Positions 1 to 7,058 of a DNA stretch of 11,089 nt are shown here, piece after piece. The notes below the pieces were generated by a model that was not told the origin of the DNA, did not search any database, and saw only the letters and a program-made list of their open reading frames with translations. Origin of the DNA: JAFKKF01 sp038323025. Its GTDB lineage: Bacteria; Pseudomonadota; Alphaproteobacteria; Rhizobiales; Kaistiaceae. Made by a program: the position numbers and the translations under genes. Each line of letters opens with the position of its first letter. Position 1 is the stretch's first letter. Location: NCBI GenBank assembly GCA_038323025.1, contig JBBQGL010000137.1, positions 1-11,089 of the forward strand, in the 5' to 3' direction.

Positions 1-70
1 TTCCCGCCTGACTAAGCCAAAATTCTCCAATTGCCGCAAATTGTTGGAACGGGGTTGCGAAACCGGCCGG

Positions 71-886
71 CTAGAGCGGGTCGAGCCCGCCGAGGGCGAC
101 AAACCACGGATTGCGAAAGGCGCCCATTCCGGCCACTCCGCTCGGCCCGTAGCGGAGCAATTTGCCGTCGAGCGTGATGGTGCGGCCGCCGGCCGCCCTC
201 AGAACCGCATCCCCGGCCGCCGTATCCCACTGCATGGTATCGCCGAGGCGCGGATAAAGATCGGCTCTCCCGGCCGCGATAGTACAGAACTTGAGGGAGG
301 AGCCCGCGGCAAGGCGCCTGCCGACGCGGTAGCGGGCGATATAGGCATCGGTCTCCGGTGTCGGGTGCGACTTACTGGCGACCACATCGACGCGGTCGCC
401 GGACGGTCGCACTTTGGCTGGGCGGCGCAATGACACGCGGCCGTCCGTGACGACACCGGACCAGGCGCCCTCGCCGGCCACGCCGACGAAGATTTCGCCG
501 GTCACGGGTGCGAGTACGACGCCAACCACGGGTACCCCGTCGCGGACAAGCGCGGCATTGACGGTGAAATCGGATCCGCCACGGATGAATTCCTTGGTCC
601 CGTCGAGAGCGTCGACCAGGAAGAATTCCCCGGCGACATCGGGAAGATATCCGAGGGCACATGCTTCCTCGGCGACCACCGGCACGCCGGGAGCAATTCC
701 GGCAAGACGGTCGAGGATGATTGCCTCTCCGGCGCGATCAGCCTCCGTGACCGGCGATGCGTCCGCCTTGCGTTCGACCGAGAGGCCGCGCTTGCGTACC
801 GCGACTATGGCTTCGCCGGCTTTGATCGCCGCCATGACCAGCGCTTCGGCGATTTCGGAATCGGAGAGGGGCGCGGAATGTTTCAT
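71..886 (-). CDS. cysQ: 3'(2'),5'-bisphosphate nucleotidase CysQ (inositol monophosphatase superfamily)
   Basis: Predicted cytoplasmic Mg2+-dependent phosphatase of 271 aa. The CysQ family removes the 3' phosphate of PAP/PAPS, a by-product of sulfate assimilation. Superfamily motifs are visible in order: SPVTEAD at 44-50; the metal-binding pair E73-E74 in VVAEEA; DALDGTKEF at 92-100, the D-x-L-D-G-T metal site with D92 and D95; and WDTAAGDA at 220-227 with D221. SKSHPTPETDAYI (171-183) is typical of CysQ rather than of true inositol monophosphatases. Length is normal for the family. I chose the ATG at 886 because a GAGAGGG ribosome site lies about 6 nt upstream. Extending the frame to 1126 would run into ald. 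The gene lies 82 nt downstream of ald on the same strand, so co-transcription is possible but unproven. A closely related inositol-phosphatase specificity cannot be excluded. Confidence 0.9.
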   Translation of the reverse strand: MKHSAPLSDSEIAEALVMAAIKAGEAIVAVRKRGLSVERKADASPVTEADRAGEAIILDRLAGIAPGVPVVAEEACALGYLPDVAGEFFLVDALDGTKEFIRGGSDFTVNAALVRDGVPVVGVVLAPVTGEIFVGVAGEGAWSGVVTDGRVSLRRPAKVRPSGDRVDVVASKSHPTPETDAYIARYRVGRRLAAGSSLKFCTIAAGRADLYPRLGDTMQWDTAAGDAVLRAAGGRTITLDGKLLRYGPSGVAGMGAFRNPWFVALGGLDPL

Positions 887-968
887 CGGCGCCCTCTCTA
901 AAGCATGACGGCTAAAAGAAAAGGCGGGACGCGTGGCAACCCCGGTCTGCGGAAGGTTCGGAGAAGTA

Positions 969-2084
969 CTAGGCCGCGAACAGCCCAGCCGGATCGGTAA
1001 AGGGAACGCCCAGGCTTTCGGCGACCGCCCGGTGAGTAACCTTTCCCAGGTGAATGTTGAGGCCGTTGCGCAGGTGCACGTCGCGGGCGAGAGCATCGAG
1101 GCCGAAATCGGCGAGGGCAAGACCAAAGGGAAGGGTCGCGTGATTGAGCGCGTGACTGGAAGTCAGCGGCACGGCGCCCGGCATGTTGGCAACGCAATAG
1201 TGCACGACCCCATCGACGACAAATGTCGGCTCGGCGTGGGTGGTCGGATGCGACGTCTCGAAACAGCCGCCCTGGTCGATGGCGACATCGACGAGCACGG
1301 CGCCGGGCTTCATTGAACGCAGCATCGCCCGCGTGACCAGTCGCGGGGCCGTGGCACCCGGCACCAGCACCGCGCCGATCACGGCGTCCGCGGAAAACAC
1401 CTCTTCGGACAGTGCCTCGCGCGTGGAGAAGCGGGTGACGACGCGGCCGGAGAACAGATCATCGAGGATGCGCAACCGCGGAAGCGACTTGTCGAGGATG
1501 GTCACCTCGGCGCCTATGCCTACCGCCATGCGGCCGGCGTGTTCGCCGACGACGCCGCCGCCAATCACCACCACCTTGCCCGGGGCAACGCCGGGAACGC
1601 CGCCAAGGAGCACGCCGCGCCCGCCATTCGGACGCTGCAACGCCGTAGCCGCGGCCTGGATGGAAAGGCGGCCGGCCACCTCGCTCATCGGCGCAAGCAG
1701 CGGGAGGCCACCGCGGACGTCGGTGACCGTCTCGTAGGCGATCGCCGTCGCGCCGGAAGCGATGAGTCCCTTGGCCTGATCGGCGTCGGCCGCGAGATGG
1801 AGGTAGGTGAAGAGAATCTGGCCCGGCCGCAACTGACTGATCTCTGCCGCCTGCGGCTCCTTCACCTTCACGATCATGTCGGCGCGGGCGAACACATCGG
1901 CCGTGCTCGGCGCGATCTCGGCGCCGGCCTTCACGTAGACCGCGTCGTTGGCGTTAATGCCGGCGCCGGCCCCGGTTTCGATCAGGACCCTGTGGCCATG
2001 AAGAACGTATTCGCCCACTGCGCCCGGCGTAAGGCCAACGCGCGCCTCGCCGCTCTTCACTTCCTTCGGAACCCCCACCAGCAT
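969..2084 (-). CDS. ald: Alanine dehydrogenase
   Basis: NAD-dependent L-alanine dehydrogenase of 371 aa, the usual family length. It interconverts L-alanine with pyruvate plus ammonium in the cytoplasm and normally forms hexamers. The start MLVGVPKEVKSGEARVGLTP is classic for the family. Catalytic residues fall at the positions known from characterised Ald proteins: R15, K75 in VKVKEP, H96 in TYLHLA and D270 in VAIDQGG. The Rossmann dinucleotide loop GGGVVG is at 175-180, with the acidic end of the next strand at D198 (TILD). The ATG at 2084 is preceded by a near-perfect GAGGAGG ribosome site 6 nt upstream, suggesting strong translation. The gene is divergent from a Lrp/AsnC regulator, and a 15-bp palindrome begins 22 nt upstream of the start, so Lrp-type control in response to an amino acid is likely. 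All key residues are intact. Confidence 0.97.
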   Translation of the reverse strand: MLVGVPKEVKSGEARVGLTPGAVGEYVLHGHRVLIETGAGAGINANDAVYVKAGAEIAPSTADVFARADMIVKVKEPQAAEISQLRPGQILFTYLHLAADADQAKGLIASGATAIAYETVTDVRGGLPLLAPMSEVAGRLSIQAAATALQRPNGGRGVLLGGVPGVAPGKVVVIGGGVVGEHAGRMAVGIGAEVTILDKSLPRLRILDDLFSGRVVTRFSTREALSEEVFSADAVIGAVLVPGATAPRLVTRAMLRSMKPGAVLVDVAIDQGGCFETSHPTTHAEPTFVVDGVVHYCVANMPGAVPLTSSHALNHATLPFGLALADFGLDALARDVHLRNGLNIHLGKVTHRAVAESLGVPFTDPAGLFAA

Positions 2085-2211
2085 GCCAGCCTCCTCGAAT
2101 CCGTTGCCATATCATATGGCACCCGGCGCGGCGGTTCCCTGCATTCTCGGGTTGCACGGATGCCCGATTTGGCGATAATTGTGCGCGCTTGGACTAATAT
2201 TCGGTGGATAC
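2085..2211. promoter_or_regulatory. Divergent promoter region between ald and the Lrp-type regulator
   Basis: This 127-bp gap is the only place from which both divergent genes can be started. It is more A/T-rich in patches than its surroundings. Towards ald, a -10-like TATGAT (minus strand) lies inside the palindrome at 2106-2120. Towards the regulator there is a -10-like GATAAT at 2174-2179, with TTGCAC at 2152-2157 as a weak -35 (16-base spacer), and a TAATAT at 2195-2200. These promoter assignments come from eye matching and are weak individually. The divergent layout itself is clear. Confidence 0.55.
2106..2120. promoter_or_regulatory. Perfect 15-bp palindrome, candidate operator for the Lrp-type regulator
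   Basis: GCCATATCATATGGC is a perfect inverted repeat with 7-base arms and one central base, A/T-rich in a GC-rich neighbourhood. Its proximal edge is 22 bases from the ald start codon, upstream of the ribosome site. Lrp/AsnC proteins typically bind imperfect or perfect dyads of about 15 bp, and Lrp-type regulators beside ald genes are known to control them. Read on the ald strand it contains TATGAT, so a bound protein could block or reposition RNA polymerase. The binding assignment is inference; the palindrome is seen directly. Confidence 0.6.
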
Positions 2212-2673
2212 GTGCAACTGGATGCCTTTGACCGCAAGATAGTTGCGACCCTCGCTGGAGAGGGGAGGCTCACTACCGTCGAACTGGCGGCGCGCATCGG
2301 GCTCTCGCCATCAGCCTGCACGCGGCGCCTGCAGAACCTCGAGGCCGCGCGGGTTGTGCGCGGATACCGCGCGATGATCGACGCGGCCGCCGTCGGTCTC
2401 GGCATCACGGTCTTCGTCGAGATAACGCTGGAACGGCAGAACGACGACGCGCTCCGGGCCTTCGAGGCGGCGCTCGCCAAGTCGCCGAATGTGCTGTCGT
2501 GTCATCTGATGTCCGGGTCGAGCGACTACCTCATCCGCATCGTGGCCCGCGACCTCCCCGACTTCGAACGACTGCACGCCAACGTGCTCGGGCACCTGCC
2601 CGGCGTCGCGCGCATCGAATCGAAGTTCGCGCTGCGCGAGGCGATCGACCGTCCGCTCACGCCGGTCGGGTGA
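2212..2673 (+). CDS. Lrp/AsnC family transcriptional regulator (probable ald regulator)
   Basis: DNA-binding regulator of 153 aa, a normal Lrp/AsnC length. The N-terminal helix-turn-helix spans about residues 4-45: LDAFDRKIVATLAGEGRLTT, then ELAARIGLSPSACTRRLQNLE split across the fold. The C-terminal RAM ligand/oligomerisation domain runs about 65-142 and includes SGSSDYLIRIVARDLPDFER. I chose the GTG at 2212, because the protein then begins VQLDAFDRKI as family members do and a GGTGGA ribosome-like site lies just upstream. A TTG at 2179 would add 11 residues not typical of the family. Being divergent from ald with a palindrome between them, it most likely controls ald and itself in response to alanine or a related amino acid. 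It may also control the FAD oxidoreductase 70 bp downstream on the same strand. AldR-like function is inferred from position only. Confidence 0.92.
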   Translation: MQLDAFDRKIVATLAGEGRLTTVELAARIGLSPSACTRRLQNLEAARVVRGYRAMIDAAAVGLGITVFVEITLERQNDDALRAFEAALAKSPNVLSCHLMSGSSDYLIRIVARDLPDFERLHANVLGHLPGVARIESKFALREAIDRPLTPVG

Positions 2674-2743
2674 TGAAGACCGCCGCGCGCCGAGAGCGCC
2701 TCCGCTTCCTGACGGGCTCGATGCTATCCACGAAGACCTTCCG

Positions 2744-3919
2744 GTGAACGCCTCCTACGATGTTGTGATCGTCGGTGGCGCGGTGCACGGCGCTTCGCTT
2801 GCCTACCATCTGGCGGCCTCGGGCTTTACGGGCCGTGTGCTGCTCATCGAGAAGGATCCGACCTTCCGCTTTGCGGCAACCGCCCTCTCCGCGGGATCGA
2901 TCCGCCAGCAATTCTCCACGCCGGTCAACATCGCCATCTCGCTGTTCGGCATCGAGTTCCTGCGTGACGTTGGCACGCGGCTCGAGGTCGACGGCGAGCG
3001 ACCGGAGATCGGGCTGCGCGAAGGGGGATACCTCTTCCTCGCGACCCCGGCGGGAGCCGAAACGCTGGCGCGCAACCAGGCGCTACAGTCGAGTATGGGG
3101 GCGGACATCCTTCACCTCGACCCGGAGGGACTGAGGCGTCGGTTTCCGTGGATCGCTACCGACGGCGTGGCTGCGGGCTGCTGGGGCCATACCGGAGAGG
3201 GATGGTTCGACGGTTATTCCCTAATGCAGGCCCTGCGGCGAAAGGCCTTCGCCATGGGCGTGACCGGGCTTGCCGGCGAGGTAGCAGAGATCGAGAGGCT
3301 GGGCGACCGGGCGATCGGCGTGCGCCTCGCCGACGGGACCCGTATCGCGGCCGGCTCAGTCGCGGTCACCGCCGGGCCCGCGACGCGCTCGCTGATGGCG
3401 CCGATCGGCATTGCCCTCCCAGTCGAGGCGCGCAAGCGCATGGTCTTCACGTTCGCCTGCCGGGAGCGCCTCCCCGATTTCCCCCTGCTCATCGATCCGA
3501 CGGGTGTCTATGTGCGGCCGGAGGGCGACCTCTATCTCTGCGGAAGCGCACCGCCACCCGACCACGATCCGCAAGCAACCGACTTCGAGGTCGACCACGC
3601 GTTCTTCGACGAAACGATCTGGCCGGTACTGGCGAACCGGGTATCGGCGTTTGAACGAATACGGCCGGGCCGCGCCTGGGCCGGGCACTACGACATGAAT
3701 CTCCTCGACCACAATGCCATCGTCGGCTCGCTCCCCGGCGTCGCGAACGTCTTCGTGGCCGTGGGCTTCTCCGGGCACGGGCTGCAGCAGGCCCCCGCGA
3801 TCGGGCGCGGCCTTGCCGAGCTTATCGCCGGGGGGCGCTACGCGACCCTCGACCTGTCGCCGCTCGGCTACGACCGGATCGCAGCCCGCCGCCCATTACT
3901 CGAACAGAACGTTGTGTAA
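2744..3919 (+). CDS. FAD-dependent oxidoreductase, DAO family (FOXRED1-like)
   Basis: Flavoprotein of 391 aa. The N-terminal FAD-binding fold begins at residue 6: VVIVGGAVHGASLAYHLA carries the dinucleotide loop GGAVHG at 11-16, with Ala in place of the middle Gly. The second strand ends with E36 (VLLIEKD). ATALSAGSIRQQFSTPVN at 45-62 resembles the FOXRED1/sarcosine-oxidase-like branch. The C-terminal signature NVFVAVGFSGHGLQQAPAIG (335-354) closes the FAD site, as in DAO-family amine and amino-acid oxidases. The substrate is probably a secondary amine or amino acid; I cannot say which. The GTG start has only a weak GAAG ribosome-like stretch upstream. The gene follows the Lrp-type regulator at 70 bp on the same strand, which suggests shared control with amino-acid catabolism. 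It ends just before a strong hairpin. Confidence 0.88.
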   Translation: MNASYDVVIVGGAVHGASLAYHLAASGFTGRVLLIEKDPTFRFAATALSAGSIRQQFSTPVNIAISLFGIEFLRDVGTRLEVDGERPEIGLREGGYLFLATPAGAETLARNQALQSSMGADILHLDPEGLRRRFPWIATDGVAAGCWGHTGEGWFDGYSLMQALRRKAFAMGVTGLAGEVAEIERLGDRAIGVRLADGTRIAAGSVAVTAGPATRSLMAPIGIALPVEARKRMVFTFACRERLPDFPLLIDPTGVYVRPEGDLYLCGSAPPPDHDPQATDFEVDHAFFDETIWPVLANRVSAFERIRPGRAWAGHYDMNLLDHNAIVGSLPGVANVFVAVGFSGHGLQQAPAIGRGLAELIAGGRYATLDLSPLGYDRIAARRPLLEQNVV

Positions 3920-3930
3920 CCAAAACGAAA

Positions 3931-3952
3931 GCGGGCGCCCCAAGGCGCCCGC
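3931..3952. terminator. Bidirectional hairpin terminator between convergent genes
   Basis: GCGGGCGCC (3931-3939) and GGCGCCCGC (3944-3952) form a 9-bp perfect stem around a CCAA loop. It lies 11 bases after the FAD oxidoreductase stop and 23 bases after the stop of the convergent binding-protein gene. On the minus strand the stem is followed by the T-rich TTTCGTTTTGG, a fair intrinsic-terminator tail. On the plus strand the tail is only CCGAGTCTTTG, so termination there may be weaker. Confidence 0.8.
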
Positions 3953-3975
3953 CCGAGTCTTTGCGGCCGCGGCTC

Positions 3976-4947
3976 TTACTTCAGGCCAGCCGCGTCGGTG
4001 ATCTCGTGGGTCCAGGCGCCTGACGGCTTGTTCTGGATGATCTTCTGATCGAGCAGCGCCTGTTCGGTACGGTTGTAGGCAGCCTCGTTGAGGACTCCCT
4101 TTCCGCCCGCGGTGAGCTTGGCGACCTCGCCCATCATGTAGATCTGGTGGTTGAGGTCCTGGCCACCGTTGTCGACGACGATCTGCGCGGCTTCCTTCGG
4201 ATTGGCGAGAGCCCAGTCCCAGCCCTTCATCGAGGCCCGGACGAAGCGAACGATCTTGTCCTTGAAGGCCGGATCGGCAAGCTTGTCCTCGGTGGTGTAC
4301 AGGCCGTCCTCGAGCAGGTCGTTGCCCATCGCCGAGTAGTTGAAGACGACCAGGTCTTCCGGCTTGAAGCCGGCGTCGAGAACTTGGCCATACTCGTTGT
4401 AGGTCATGACCGAGATGCAATCGGCCTGCTTCTGGATGAGCGGCTGGACGTCGAAGGACTGCTTGAGAACGGTGACGCCGTCCGGACCGCCGTCAGTGGA
4501 CAGGCCGGCCTTGTGCATCCAGGCGAAGAACGGGTACTCGTTGCCGAAGAACCAGACTCCGAGGGTCTTGCCCTTGAAATCGGCCTCGGTCTTGATTCCG
4601 GTCGTCTTCGGGCAGACGAGTTCCATGCCCGCCTTGGTGAACGGCTGGGCGATATTGACCAGCTTGACGCCCTTCTCACGGGCCGCAAGTGCGCCGCCCA
4701 TCCAGTCGACGATCACGTCGGCACCGCCGCCGGCGATCACCTGCTCGGGCGCGATGTCCGGGCCGCCCGCCTTGATGGTGACGTCGAGACCTTCGTCCTT
4801 GTAAAAGCCCTTGTCCTTGGCGACGAAGTAGCCGCCGAACTGGGCCTGGGTAACCCACTTCAGTTGCAGGGTCAGCGGGTCCGCCGCCAGGGCCGGCCCG
4901 GCCGCGAGTGCGGCGGCGACGATCGCGCCCAACATAACTCTCTTCAT
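3976..4947 (-). CDS. ABC transporter substrate-binding protein, NMT1/THI5-like
   Basis: Periplasmic binding protein of 323 aa. A signal peptide covers residues 1-21: MKR, a hydrophobic core, then cleavage after ALA before ADPLTL. The mature start LTLQLKWVTQAQFGGYFVAKDKGFYKDEGLDVTI, read in pieces over residues 25-58, is characteristic of the NMT1/THI5 fold. That fold binds pyrimidine precursors, riboflavin-like and related ring compounds. GGPDIAPEQVIAGGGADVIV (61-80) is the usual ligand-cleft region. The ATG at 4947 has a strong GGAGGG site about 6 nt upstream, overlapping the end of permease 2 (12-nt gap). It is the last gene of the operon and has a hairpin after it. From its neighbour dihydropyrimidinase the ligand is inferred to be a pyrimidine, dihydropyrimidine or hydantoin-like compound. 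A thiamine-precursor ligand is the main alternative. Confidence 0.92.
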   Translation of the reverse strand: MKRVMLGAIVAAALAAGPALAADPLTLQLKWVTQAQFGGYFVAKDKGFYKDEGLDVTIKAGGPDIAPEQVIAGGGADVIVDWMGGALAAREKGVKLVNIAQPFTKAGMELVCPKTTGIKTEADFKGKTLGVWFFGNEYPFFAWMHKAGLSTDGGPDGVTVLKQSFDVQPLIQKQADCISVMTYNEYGQVLDAGFKPEDLVVFNYSAMGNDLLEDGLYTTEDKLADPAFKDKIVRFVRASMKGWDWALANPKEAAQIVVDNGGQDLNHQIYMMGEVAKLTAGGKGVLNEAAYNRTEQALLDQKIIQNKPSGAWTHEITDAAGLK

Positions 4948-4959
4948 TTATTCCCTCCG

Positions 4960-6090
4960 TTAGGATTGCCGAAATGATGGATGCCAAAACGTCGCTGTCC
5001 GCTCGATAAGCGAAACGGCGCCGTAGAATGCGGAGCCGGCTAAGGCCGCCACCGCGATTTCCGCCCACACCATGTCGATGTTCATGCGACCGACCTCCGT
5101 GGAGATGCGGAATCCCATGCCGACAATCGGCGTGCCGAAGAACTCGGCTACGATGGCCCCGATCATGGCAAGAGTCGAGTTTATCTTCAAAGCATTGAAA
5201 ACAAATGGCAATGCCGCCGGGAGGCGCAGCTTGAACAGCGACTGCCAATAGCCGGCGGCATAGGTGCGCATCAGGTCGCGCTCCATCGCCTCCGAAGCGG
5301 AGAGACCGGCAACCGTGTTCACCAGCATGGGGAAGAACGTCATGATCGCGACGACGGCCGCCTTGGACTGCCAGTCGAAGCCGAACCACATGACCATGAT
5401 CGGCGCCACACCGATGATCGGCAGTGCCGAGACCAGGTTGCCGATCGGCAGGAGCCCGCGTTTCAGGAAGGGAATGCGGTCGGCGACAATGGCGACGATG
5501 AACCCCGACCCCGATCCAATGGCGTAGCCCGCGATCACCGCCTTCAGGAAAGTTTGGCGGAAGTCCTGCCACAGCACGCCCAGCGAACCGGTGAGGCGGA
5601 CCCAGATGACGCTCGGCGCAGGCAGGATGACCTGCTCAACGTTGGCGCCGCGGACAACCGCTTCCCAGAGGAACAAGAGCCAGACGCCAAAGAGCAGCGG
5701 CACGGCGAGGCGAATGAGCGCCGCGAATGTCGGGTCGCGCGGGCGCAAGAAGGACAGGCGCGTCACCAGGAGCCACGCGAGCAACCAAGCAGTGAGTAGC
5801 AGCGCCCAGAAGCCGATGGCGGCGTGGCCAGTTACGGCAGGCAACAGCAGGATGACCAGGAAGGCGGCCGTGTGTGCAGCGATGAACAGCGTGTCCGCGC
5901 CGTCGCTTGGCCCCGCCCTGCGAAACGTGAAGGCAACAGCGAGGCCGACGACCCAAAGCGCCAGCAGCGCTGTACTGCCCTGATCGAGAAGATATACCGG
6001 CGCGCCTTTGACGAAGGCGATCGGTAGCGTCACCGCTGCCGTAAACGTAACGATGGCAAGGAGGCTTTGCCAGGCTTCGCGGCGGCTCAT
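4960..6090 (-). CDS. ABC transporter permease 2 with extra N-terminal membrane segments
   Basis: Inner-membrane permease of 376 aa in the BPD_transp_1 (SsuC/TauC/ThiX-like) family. The usual permease core runs from about residue 124. The EAA loop at about 266-295 (SASEAMERDLMRTYAAGYWQ, then KLRLPAALPFVF) contacts the ATPase. Members are usually about 250-280 aa; the excess is N-terminal. It contains about four hydrophobic stretches, near 10-27, 41-57, 68-86 and 91-110, before the first core helix at 124-144. The ATG at 6090 overlaps the TGA of permease 1 by four bases (ATGA), indicating translational coupling and confirming the start. Upstream extension of this frame only shadows permease 1. 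It should pair with permease 1 as a heterodimeric channel. Confidence 0.93.
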   Translation of the reverse strand: MSRREAWQSLLAIVTFTAAVTLPIAFVKGAPVYLLDQGSTALLALWVVGLAVAFTFRRAGPSDGADTLFIAAHTAAFLVILLLPAVTGHAAIGFWALLLTAWLLAWLLVTRLSFLRPRDPTFAALIRLAVPLLFGVWLLFLWEAVVRGANVEQVILPAPSVIWVRLTGSLGVLWQDFRQTFLKAVIAGYAIGSGSGFIVAIVADRIPFLKRGLLPIGNLVSALPIIGVAPIMVMWFGFDWQSKAAVVAIMTFFPMLVNTVAGLSASEAMERDLMRTYAAGYWQSLFKLRLPAALPFVFNALKINSTLAMIGAIVAEFFGTPIVGMGFRISTEVGRMNIDMVWAEIAVAALAGSAFYGAVSLIERTATFWHPSFRQS

Positions 6091-7037
6091 AGGCGGGCGC
6101 CCATCCGTCGCTGCACGATGCGCTGGGCGATCCCTACTGCCGCCACCAGCAGTCCCGCCATGACTGAGCCGACGATCAGCGCCGACCAGAGCTGGATGGT
6201 CTGGCTGTAGTAGCTGCCGAGCAGCAGCTTGGCCCCGATACCTGCGACTGCGCCGGTCGGCAGCTCCGCCACGATGGCGCCGACGAGGCTGGCCGCAATC
6301 GCCACCTTCATCGACGTGAACAGAAACGGCAGCGAGGCCGGCAGGCGGAGCTTCCACAGCACCTCGCGCGCACTCGCACTGTAGGTGCGCATCAGGTCGA
6401 GGTGGATCGGGTCGGGCGAGCGCAGCCCCTTCACCATGCCCACCGTCACCGGGAAGAACGAAAGGTATGTCGATATCAGGGCCTTGGCCACGAAACGGCT
6501 GAAATCCGGCGAAACGCCGAGCTTGCCGGTCAAGAGGTTGTAGGCGACGACCACCACCATGGGGGAGATGGCGAGGATCGGGATCGTCTGCGACGAGATG
6601 ATCCACGGCATCAGGCTCTTGTCGAGGCTGCGGGCGTGGACGATGCCGATGGCAAGGAAAACGCCGAACAGGGTGCCCGCGATAAAGCCGACCAGCGTCG
6701 AGGTGAGCGTTACCCACGCATGATAGAGGAGGCTCGATGGCTTGGTGGGATTGGCGAGAAAGACGCTCTGGTAAGTGTCGACGGCGACCTGATGCGGCGC
6801 CGGCACGGTCGGCTTTGGCTGGCTGAAGGTTGCCTCGACAAACTCAAGGGGCGTCCGCGTCACCCCGCGCCGCCCGTCGAGGTCGCGCTGGAAGGGCGCA
6901 TCGAACAAGAAGGCGAGAACGTACCAGGCGAGGATGGTCGCCAGCACGATGACCGATACCGCGACGAACCGGCTGGCGAAGAACCGCCGGAAGATGCCGG
7001 GGCGCGGCAGCGGGCCGGCGTAGGCAGCCGCCGTCAT
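6087..7037 (-). CDS. ABC transporter permease 1
   Basis: Inner-membrane permease of 316 aa, BPD_transp_1 family. One membrane segment lies at about 24-46. A periplasmic stretch of about 60 residues follows (47-106), then the core helices near 107-133, 142-165, 185-204, 243-259 and 283-306. The EAA loop is at about 205-240 (GLRSPDPIHLDLMRTYSASA, then WKLRLPASLPFLF). This matches permease 2 in motif but not in overall sequence, as expected for a heterodimeric NMT1-type importer. The ATG at 7037 has a GAGG site about 9 nt upstream, and the gene starts 21 nt after the ATPase stop. Its stop overlaps the permease 2 start. The imported compound is inferred from the linked dihydropyrimidinase. Confidence 0.93.
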   Translation of the reverse strand: MTAAAYAGPLPRPGIFRRFFASRFVAVSVIVLATILAWYVLAFLFDAPFQRDLDGRRGVTRTPLEFVEATFSQPKPTVPAPHQVAVDTYQSVFLANPTKPSSLLYHAWVTLTSTLVGFIAGTLFGVFLAIGIVHARSLDKSLMPWIISSQTIPILAISPMVVVVAYNLLTGKLGVSPDFSRFVAKALISTYLSFFPVTVGMVKGLRSPDPIHLDLMRTYSASAREVLWKLRLPASLPFLFTSMKVAIAASLVGAIVAELPTGAVAGIGAKLLLGSYYSQTIQLWSALIVGSVMAGLLVAAVGIAQRIVQRRMGARL

Positions 7038-7058
7038 GGCCCAAACCTCAGGCCAGAC

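Noticed and set aside
1..70. Possible terminator or promoter at the left edge
   Set aside because: Only a short CAATT/AATTG dyad is visible at 29-44, with no strong stem and T-run; nothing can be supported.
887..968. Possible terminator between ald and cysQ
   Set aside because: On the minus strand there is a T-rich stretch (CCTTTTCTTTTA) but no convincing stem before it, so I did not call a terminator.
4147..4977. Plus-strand open frame of 276 codons opposite the binding protein
   Set aside because: Antisense shadow of a clear NMT1-like protein with signal peptide; no domain is seen.
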